15,136 nucleotides of DNA from Burkholderiaceae bacterium (GTDB lineage Bacteria; Pseudomonadota; Gammaproteobacteria; Burkholderiales; Burkholderiaceae): assembly GCA_017998575.1 (NCBI GenBank), contig JAGOCV010000062.1, positions 1 to 15,136 on the forward strand, read 5' to 3'. This document shows, piece after piece, positions 10,243 to 15,136 of this stretch. Numbering within the stretch: position 1 is the first letter of the stretch; the number at the start of each line of letters is the position of its first letter. The position numbers and the translations under genes are program-made. Under the pieces are notes generated by a model. The model was not told the origin of the DNA, did no database searches, and saw only the letters and a program-made list of their open reading frames with translations.

Positions 10243-13191
10243 TCAGCGCTGTTCGAACGGCAGTTCGAGGTTGCGCAGGTCGCGGCGCGTTTCCACCAGC
10301 ACCAGCGGGCCTTCGTCGATCACGACCACGGGGGGGCGCTCGCGTGGCACATGCACGGGCTTAGGTTCCGCCGCAATGGCTGCCTGAACGAGCGCGACCT
10401 TGTCGGCGTCGGAGTTGACCCACTGCAGGCCAGATGCCTCGGCGACCTGTACCAACTGATGGAGCGGCAACTCGAAGGCCTGCACGCGCGGCATGCCAGC
10501 AGACGTTGCTGCCACTGCCGCAGGCGCTGCTGCAACCGGTGCGGCAGCCCGCACAGGCTCGGTCACCACGGCCACGGGGGCAGCCGGTTCGGCGAACGCC
10601 GGGGCGTCGGGCACGGCCTCAGGTTGCAATGCCTCGGCTGCGCCTTCCGCCAGGGCGACATCAGCTTCGCGGGGGCCGCGTTCCCGGCGGTCACGGCCAT
10701 AGCGATCGCGTGAGCGGCGTTCACGACGCTCACCGTCTTCACGACGCGGGCGTTGCTGTTCGCCTTCTGGACCGTCTGCGAATGCCGGCGTTTCGCCGTG
10801 CGGCTGAACATCGCCCACCAGCACAGGGGCGTCGGAGGCCGCGGTGTTAAGCGCATCCTGTTCGGCCGCCGGCGCGTCGCCGCGGGCTTCCTGCTCCAGG
10901 CGACGCTGGCGGCGTTCGGCGCGCTCGCGGCTCTCGCGCGGCTCGCGGTCGCTGGGCGCTGCGTCGCCCTCACGCGGCTCGCGGGCCTCACGGGGTTCAC
11001 GTGCTTCGCGGGGTTCGCGTTCGCCGTTGCGGCCGCCGCGTTCCCGGCGTTCACCGCCGCGCTCACCGCGTTCGCCGCGCTCGCGCGGAGCGCGATCGCC
11101 GCGGGCCTGTGGCTGCGTGTCGTCCGTCGCAATCGCAGTTGCGCTGTTTGGCTGAATGTCCTGCTGCGGCGCGCGGTTCGGGTCGTCGCGGCGCTGCTCA
11201 CGGTTGCCACGGCCTTCACCGCGTTCGCCGCGGCGCTGGTCGCCGTCGCGGCGCGGCTGCTCGCCGTCACGCAGGGCACGTGCTTCCCCGCGCTCGCCAC
11301 GGCGGCCATCGCGACGCTCGCCGTCGCGTCCACCACGGCCTTCGCCACGCTCGCCTCGGCGGCCGTCGCGACGTTCGCCATCGCGGCCACCGCGTCCACC
11401 GTCACGCTTGCCTTCGGTCTTGGCCGCGGCCGGTGCTGCGGGAGCCGGGGCCGGTGCGGGCTTGCCGCCGAACAGGCTCTTGATGAAGGCGAAGAAGCCG
11501 GTTTCGGCCGGTGCTGCCGCGGGCACGGCGGCCACCGGCGCGGGCGCTGCCGAGACCGGCTCGGGCTTGGGCGGCGCAACGGGGGCGGGCGCGTCGGGCA
11601 GCACGCCCTTGATCACGGGCTGCTGGCGGTTGGTGGGTTCCTGCGAGCGGCGCGTCACCGTCGTCGGGTCTTCCACCACTTCGGCCGCCTTGTAGCTGGG
11701 CTCCATGCGGTCGAGGCGCGGATCATCGTGCTTCATGCGCTCGAGCTTGTAGTTCGGCGTCTCGAGCGTCTTGTTGGGCACCATCAGCACGCTGATGCGC
11801 TGCTTGAGTTCGATCTTGGCGATTTCTGCGCGCTTCTCGTTGAGCAGGAACGAGGCGACTTCCACGGGCACCTGCACATTGACGGCAGCCGTGTTGTCCT
11901 TCATCGATTCTTCCTGAATGATGCGCAGGATCTGCAGCGCCGAGCTTTCGGTGTCACGGATGTGCCCCGAGCCGCCGCAGCGCGGGCAGGGGATGGACGA
12001 GCCTTCGGACAGCGCGGGCTTGAGGCGCTGGCGGCTCATTTCCATGAGGCCGAACTTGCTGATCGAGCCGAACTGCACACGGGCGCGGTCCTGGCGCAGC
12101 GCGTCGCGCAGGCGGTTTTCCACCTCACGGCGGTTGCGCGACTCCTCCATGTCGATGAAGTCGATGACGATCAGGCCGCCGATGTCGCGCAGGCGCATCT
12201 GGCGGGCCACTTCGTCGGCGGCTTCGAGGTTGGTGCGCGTGGCGGTTTCCTCGATGTCGCCGCCCTTGATGGCGCGGGCCGAGTTGACGTCGACCGAGAC
12301 CAGCGCTTCGGTGTGGTCGATCACGATGGCGCCGCCCGAGGGCAGGTTGACGGTGCGCGAGTAGGCCGATTCGATCTGGTGTTCGATCTGGAAGCGGCTG
12401 AAAAGCGGCGCGTCGTCGCGGTAGCGCTTCACGCGGGCGGCATGCTCGGGCATGACGTGCGCCATGAACTGCTGCGCCTGCTCGTAGATGTCGTCCGTGT
12501 CGATCAGGACGTCGCCGATGTCGTGGTTGAAGTAGTCACGGATGGCGCGGATCACCAGGCTCGATTCCTGGTAGATCAGGAAGGCGCCCTTGCCTGCCTT
12601 GGAGGCGCCGTCGATGGCGTTCCAGAGCTTGAGCAGGTAGTTCAGGTCCCACTGCAACTCGGGCGCCGAGCGGCCGATGCCGGCTGTGCGCGCGATCACC
12701 GACATGCCGTTCGGATACTCGAGCTGGTCCATCGCCTCCTTGAGCTCGGCGCGGTCCTCGCCCTCGATGCGGCGGCTCACGCCACCGCCGCGCGGGTTGT
12801 TGGGCATCAGCACCATGTAGCGGCCAGCGAGGCTGACGAAGGTCGTCAGCGCGGCTCCCTTGTTGCCGCGCTCTTCCTTCTCGACCTGGACCAGCAGTTC
12901 CTGGCCTTCCTTGATCACGTCCTGGATCTTGGCCTGGCTGACCGAGACTCCCTGCGCGAAATACTGGCGCGAGATTTCCTTGAACGGCAGGAAGCCGTGG
13001 CGGTCTTCGCCATAGTCGACGAAGCAGGCTTCCAGTGACGGCTCGACGCGCGTGACGACCGCCTTGTAGATGTTGCCCTTGCGCTGTTCGCGTCCTTCGA
13101 TCTCGATCTCGTAGTCGAGGAGCTTCTGTCCGTCGACGATCGCCAGCCGGCGTTCTTCCGCCTGGGTGGCGTTGATCAGCATCCGTTTCAT
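10243..13191 (-). CDS. rne: ribonuclease E
   Basis: This 982-residue protein is the endonuclease central to mRNA decay and rRNA/tRNA processing and the scaffold of the degradosome. The N-terminal half follows E. coli RNase E closely: [20 protein letters not shown] at the start, an S1 domain (about 35-120) with [21 protein letters not shown], and [14 protein letters not shown]. The 5' sensor/RNase H-like region follows, and the DNase I-like domain carries catalytic Asp301 ([10 protein letters not shown]), Asn303 and Asp344 (VIDFIDM). The Zn-link is CPRCGGSG, with Cys402 and Cys405. After about residue 510 the protein becomes low-complexity: a Pro/Ala linker, an Arg/Gly/Asp/Glu repeat region (about 590-780), a second acidic/Ala-rich linker, and a compact conserved-looking tail (about 900-982). 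The start is supported by AGGGG (13204-13200 on the - strand), eight bases before ATG. It is divergent from rluC, as in E. coli. Confidence 0.97.
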   Translation of the reverse strand: MKRMLINATQAEERRLAIVDGQKLLDYEIEIEGREQRKGNIYKAVVTRVEPSLEACFVDYGEDRHGFLPFKEISRQYFAQGVSVSQAKIQDVIKEGQELLVQVEKEERGNKGAALTTFVSLAGRYMVLMPNNPRGGGVSRRIEGEDRAELKEAMDQLEYPNGMSVIARTAGIGRSAPELQWDLNYLLKLWNAIDGASKAGKGAFLIYQESSLVIRAIRDYFNHDIGDVLIDTDDIYEQAQQFMAHVMPEHAARVKRYRDDAPLFSRFQIEHQIESAYSRTVNLPSGGAIVIDHTEALVSVDVNSARAIKGGDIEETATRTNLEAADEVARQMRLRDIGGLIVIDFIDMEESRNRREVENRLRDALRQDRARVQFGSISKFGLMEMSRQRLKPALSEGSSIPCPRCGGSGHIRDTESSALQILRIIQEESMKDNTAAVNVQVPVEVASFLLNEKRAEIAKIELKQRISVLMVPNKTLETPNYKLERMKHDDPRLDRMEPSYKAAEVVEDPTTVTRRSQEPTNRQQPVIKGVLPDAPAPVAPPKPEPVSAAPAPVAAVPAAAPAETGFFAFIKSLFGGKPAPAPAPAAPAAAKTEGKRDGGRGGRDGERRDGRRGERGEGRGGRDGERRDGRRGERGEARALRDGEQPRRDGDQRRGERGEGRGNREQRRDDPNRAPQQDIQPNSATAIATDDTQPQARGDRAPRERGERGERGGERRERGGRNGEREPREAREPREAREPREGDAAPSDREPRESRERAERRQRRLEQEARGDAPAAEQDALNTAASDAPVLVGDVQPHGETPAFADGPEGEQQRPRREDGERRERRSRDRYGRDRRERGPREADVALAEGAAEALQPEAVPDAPAFAEPAAPVAVVTEPVRAAAPVAAAPAAVAATSAGMPRVQAFELPLHQLVQVAEASGLQWVNSDADKVALVQAAIAAEPKPVHVPRERPPVVVIDEGPLVLVETRRDLRNLELPFEQR
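10971..11016 (-). repeat. short EPREAR-type repeats in RNase E
   Basis: Residues 726-741 of RNase E read [16 protein letters not shown], a six-residue unit (EPREAR) repeated about 2.7 times. Codons differ between copies (for example GAA/GAG and CGC/CGT), so the repeat is held mainly at protein level. It lies within the charged, probably disordered RNA-binding half, shortly before a second related patch ([16 protein letters not shown]). Confidence 0.7.
11284..11394 (-). repeat. 57-bp tandem duplication in the RNase E Arg/Gly-rich region
   Basis: Two adjacent copies of an 18-residue sequence, [18 protein letters not shown], occupy residues 600-617 and 619-636 and are separated by a single Gly, giving a 19-codon period. 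The amino-acid copies are identical, while the DNA copies differ at several synonymous positions. Degenerate relatives continue downstream ([16 protein letters not shown] and [16 protein letters not shown]). RGG/RDG-rich stretches like this are typical RNA-binding, disordered segments. Tandem units are prone to copy-number change between strains. Confidence 0.8.
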
Positions 13192-13299
13192 GATGCGTTC
13201 CCCTTCAGCAATACATAGTCATCACAGGCCCGCGAGGGGCCAACGATGCCAGGAGCCGACGCCGGGAAACGAAGGGAATGCCGTTCAGCCGCCTGCCGA

Positions 13300-13315
13300 C
13301 CGGCCTTCAGGCCGG
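13300..13315 (-). other. hairpin in the rne leader
   Basis: CCGGCC-TTCA-GGCCGG forms a perfect 6-bp GC stem. On the rne (-) strand the loop is UGAA. It lies about 110 bases upstream of the rne start codon. No T run follows on either strand, so it is not a terminator. It may be one element of a structured leader. Confidence 0.45.
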
Positions 13316-13687
13316 AGGACGGGGCGGCGGGGGCGCGTGGATGGTGCGAACTGCAACGCGTACAAAGCCCCGCCGCGTGCCCGCGCCGGCTGGGCCGGAA
13401 ACGGGTGGCGGGCAAGGGCCAGGCGCGACGGAACGCCACCGCGGGATGGCAGCAGCCACCGCAGGCAGAGTTGAATCAGCGCCAGGAGCACGGGAAGAGT
13501 CTCGCTTCTATCCGCCAGCACGCCCGGTGGGCGCGATGGCATGAAAATTCCGAATCGGTGTTTCGTGGGCGTCGGTTCCGGCCTTCAGCGCGGTGAGCCA
13601 TGCAGGGCCAGAAGGGCCAGGCATCTGCTCGCACGGGCGGTTGGCGGCATCGACCTCCGGCGTTTGCAGAAGCGTGCTCTAAACTTC

Positions 13688-13697
13688 TGATTAATCA
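13688..13697. promoter_or_regulatory. TGATTAATCA palindrome in the rne-rluC region
   Basis: This is a perfect 10-bp AT-rich palindrome in otherwise GC-rich DNA, 22 bases upstream of the proposed rluC start. It is flanked by an outer inverted pair, GTGCT (13674-13678) and AGCAC (13698-13702). It could be a regulator site, part of a + strand promoter (GATTAA as a poor -10), or a hairpin near the 5' end of the rne transcript. I cannot choose between these from sequence. Confidence 0.35.
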
Positions 13698-13718
13698 AGC
13701 ACTTACGGCAAAACGCTG

Positions 13719-14792
13719 GTGAAAAACATTATAGGGCCTTCGCGAACCCGAAAACCATCGGTATCGTTACCTGCCCCTTCTCTTCGTCCGGCCGGCGCGC
13801 CGGCTCCTGCGCGGGCCGAGCCCCCCGCTGTCCAGCTGGTGGTGGTGGATGCCGAATCGGCTGGTCAGCGATTGGACAACTTCCTGTTGCGCCATCTCAA
13901 GGGCGTCCCCAAGACGCATGTGTACCGGATCATCCGCAGCGGCGAGGTACGCGTGAACAAGGGACGCGCGGCCGCCGATACGCGAGTGGCCGAAGGAGAC
14001 GCGGTCCGGCTGCCGCCGGTGCGCGTGGCCAGCCGACCGGACGAGGCTGCCGTGGCCGCATCGGTGCCGGCGCGCGAATTTCCCATCCTGATGGAAGACG
14101 AGCACCTGCTGGCCATCGACAAGCCGGCCGGCGTAGCCGTGCACGGTGGCAGCGGGGTGAACTTCGGTGTCATCGAGCAGTTGCGCCGGGCGCGGCCCGA
14201 CGCGCGGCTGCTGGAACTTGTGCACCGGCTCGACCGCGAAACGTCGGGCATCCTGCTCGTGGCCAAGAAGCGCAGCGCGCTGCGGCACCTCCAGGACCAG
14301 TTCCGCGAGCGCGACACCGGCAAGACCTATCTTGCTGCCGTGCGTGGCGAGTGGCCTGAGCGCCTGAAGGTGATCGACCAGCCGCTTCAGAAGTATCTGG
14401 TGGGCAGCGGTGGCAACGCCGAAGGCGAGCGCCGCGTGCGTGTGGTGCCGCCAGATCATCCGGATGCCATGCGCTCCATCACGCTGGTGAAGGTGGCGCG
14501 GCGGCTGCCCGGCGCATCCCTGCTGGAAGTGACCATCCGCACCGGCCGCACCCACCAGATCCGCGTGCACATGGCCTGGGCCGGGCATCCGATCCTGGGC
14601 GACGACAAGTACGGTGATTTCGAGCTCAACAAGGCGCTTCAGCGCCCCGATGCCGACCCGGGCCTGCGCCGCATGTTCCTGCATGCGTGGCAACTGTCGT
14701 TCAATCATCCAGCCACCGGGGAACGTGTCGAACTGACATCTGCGCTTCCCCCCGAACTGCGACAATTCGCCGACCATGACGCGCCGGTTTGA
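13719..14792 (+). CDS. rluC: 23S rRNA pseudouridine synthase RluC
   Basis: This encodes 357 residues. The enzyme converts specific uridines of 23S rRNA (955, 2504 and 2580 in E. coli) to pseudouridine. Residues 1-40 are a low-complexity Pro/Ala/Arg-rich extension. An S4 RNA-binding domain follows (about 48-105) with AGQRLDNFLLRHLKGVPKT, YRIIRSGEVRVNKGR and VRLPPVRVA. The catalytic domain has GVAVHGGSGVNFGVIEQLR, VHRLDRETSGILLVAKKRSA with catalytic Asp172, and VTIRTGRTHQIRVHMAWAGH. The match to E. coli RluC is strong from residue 40 on. The GTG at 13719 is the only reasonable initiator upstream of the conserved part, but it lacks a Shine-Dalgarno. GTG codons near 13842 would give a protein starting just before AESAGQR. 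The gene overlaps the following HAD gene by 17 bases and is divergent from rne. Confidence 0.93.
   Translation: MKNIIGPSRTRKPSVSLPAPSLRPAGAPAPARAEPPAVQLVVVDAESAGQRLDNFLLRHLKGVPKTHVYRIIRSGEVRVNKGRAAADTRVAEGDAVRLPPVRVASRPDEAAVAASVPAREFPILMEDEHLLAIDKPAGVAVHGGSGVNFGVIEQLRRARPDARLLELVHRLDRETSGILLVAKKRSALRHLQDQFRERDTGKTYLAAVRGEWPERLKVIDQPLQKYLVGSGGNAEGERRVRVVPPDHPDAMRSITLVKVARRLPGASLLEVTIRTGRTHQIRVHMAWAGHPILGDDKYGDFELNKALQRPDADPGLRRMFLHAWQLSFNHPATGERVELTSALPPELRQFADHDAPV
13728..13733 (-). promoter_or_regulatory. rne: candidate rne promoter -10 (TATAAT)
   Basis: The - strand reads a perfect TATAAT here, preceded by CCC and followed by GTTTTTCACC. A perfect -10 hexamer is rare by chance in such GC-rich DNA, and it points toward rne. 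Transcription would begin near 13721, giving an rne leader of about 530 bases. No good -35 is present: the hexamers at 16-18 base spacing (such as GGTTTT) match poorly. The element lies within the first codons of rluC as annotated. Confidence 0.5.
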
Positions 14793-15136
14793 CCTCATTG
14801 CCTTCGACTGGGATGGAACACTGTTCGATTCCACGCGCATCATCACGCGCTGCATCCAGGATGCTGTGCGCGACGTTGGAGGCACCGTACCGAGCGAGCG
14901 CGATGCGGCCTATGTGATCGGCATGGGCCTCATGCAGGCGCTGGCGCACGCCGCGCCCGACGTGCCGCGTGAACGCCATGCCCAACTGGGCGAGCGCTAT
15001 CGCGTGCATTACATGGCGCACCAGCACGACATCACGCTGTTCGATGGCGTGCTGCCCTTGCTGGCTGACCTGAAGGCGCGCCATCACTGGCTGGCGGTGG
15101 CCACCGGCAAGTCGCGCCGTGGGCTGGACGAGGCCC
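14776..15136 (+). CDS. HAD-family hydrolase, phosphoglycolate phosphatase-like (partial)
   Basis: The first 120 residues are present and the gene runs off the window. HAD motif I is FDWDGTLFDS, with the nucleophile and acid Asp11 and Asp13. A helical cap follows (about 20-85), then LFDGVLPLLADLK, and motif II is VATGKSRRGL with Thr110. This is the layout of the Gph/PGP-like subfamily 1 HAD phosphatases. The substrate (2-phosphoglycolate or another small phosphoester) cannot be decided from the N-terminal half. The start ATG lies inside the end of rluC with a 17-base overlap in another frame, so the two genes are probably co-transcribed and translationally coupled. No strong ribosome site is seen. 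Confidence 0.9.
   Translation, partial: MTRRFDLIAFDWDGTLFDSTRIITRCIQDAVRDVGGTVPSERDAAYVIGMGLMQALAHAAPDVPRERHAQLGERYRVHYMAHQHDITLFDGVLPLLADLKARHHWLAVATGKSRRGLDEA

Larger units (their letters stand above)
13192..13718 (-). promoter_or_regulatory. long rne 5' leader / divergent rne-rluC control region
   Basis: This 527-bp gene-free region separates divergent rne and rluC. I see no credible gene in it, as open frames here lack start signals and resemble no family. Most of it would be transcribed as the rne leader if the TATAAT at 13728-13733 is used. It contains the rne Shine-Dalgarno (complement of 13200-13206), a 6-bp UGAA-loop hairpin at 13300-13315 and a palindrome at 13688-13697. In E. coli, RNase E represses itself through a leader of roughly 360 bases that it cleaves. 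A similar role here is inference from position and length. Confidence 0.5.

Noticed and set aside
11000..11420. CRISPR-like regular repetition
   Set aside because: The repetition has a 57-bp codon-phased period, without constant-length unique spacers, and encodes the RNase E Arg/Gly repeats.
10753..13038. A 761-codon open frame on the + strand opposite rne
   Set aside because: It is the complement of the conserved RNase E coding sequence, with low-complexity Ala/Leu/Val/Arg translation and no family motif. Codon bias supports rne.
13166..13596. Several small open frames in the rne-rluC gap, on both strands
   Set aside because: None has a ribosome site with family-like sequence. They overlap one another in different frames, as expected for GC-rich non-coding DNA.

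Overview
The window reads as a core-genome stretch of a high-GC betaproteobacterium, most likely a member of the Comamonadaceae (Burkholderiales; Acidovorax/Variovorax-like). The support is strongly GC-biased third codon positions, a hemC-hemD-hemX-hemY cluster, divergent rne and rluC, a Pro/Arg-rich RNase E tail, and a GC-rich palindrome of the kind I recall from Comamonadaceae intergenic regions. The genus is inference. I see no tRNA, rRNA, CRISPR array, insertion sequence, prophage or integrase.

Layout. (1) 60-392 (+): a small exported protein of unknown function, followed by a strong intrinsic terminator. (2) 528-5759 (-): two central-carbon genes in tandem, ppc (PEP carboxylase) followed by maeB (malic enzyme fused to a phosphotransacetylase-like domain). 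Together they act in opposite directions on the PEP/pyruvate-oxaloacetate/malate node. (3) 6027-10127 (+): a compact hemC-hemD-hemX-hemY operon. HemC and HemD make uroporphyrinogen III, while HemX and HemY are membrane-anchored accessory proteins of the heme branch. (4) 10195-10229: a hairpin that can terminate both the hem operon and the convergent rne gene. (5) 10243-13191 (-): rne, encoding RNase E with a conserved catalytic half and a long, repetitive, charged C-terminal half. (6) 13192-13718: a 527-bp gene-free region that probably holds a long structured rne 5' leader. (7) 13719 to the window end (+): rluC (23S rRNA pseudouridine synthase) overlapping a HAD phosphatase gene that runs off the window.

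The genes are mostly housekeeping and I found no convincing undescribed multi-gene system. The observations most worth following are: an in-frame palindromic repeat that appears to add about 17 residues to PEP carboxylase just before its catalytic FHGRGG loop; the long rne leader with a perfect TATAAT that overlaps the rluC start; the near-identical 57-bp repeats and conserved-looking C-terminal tail of RNase E; and a 10-bp palindrome between ppc and hemC that could act as an extended -10 in both directions.
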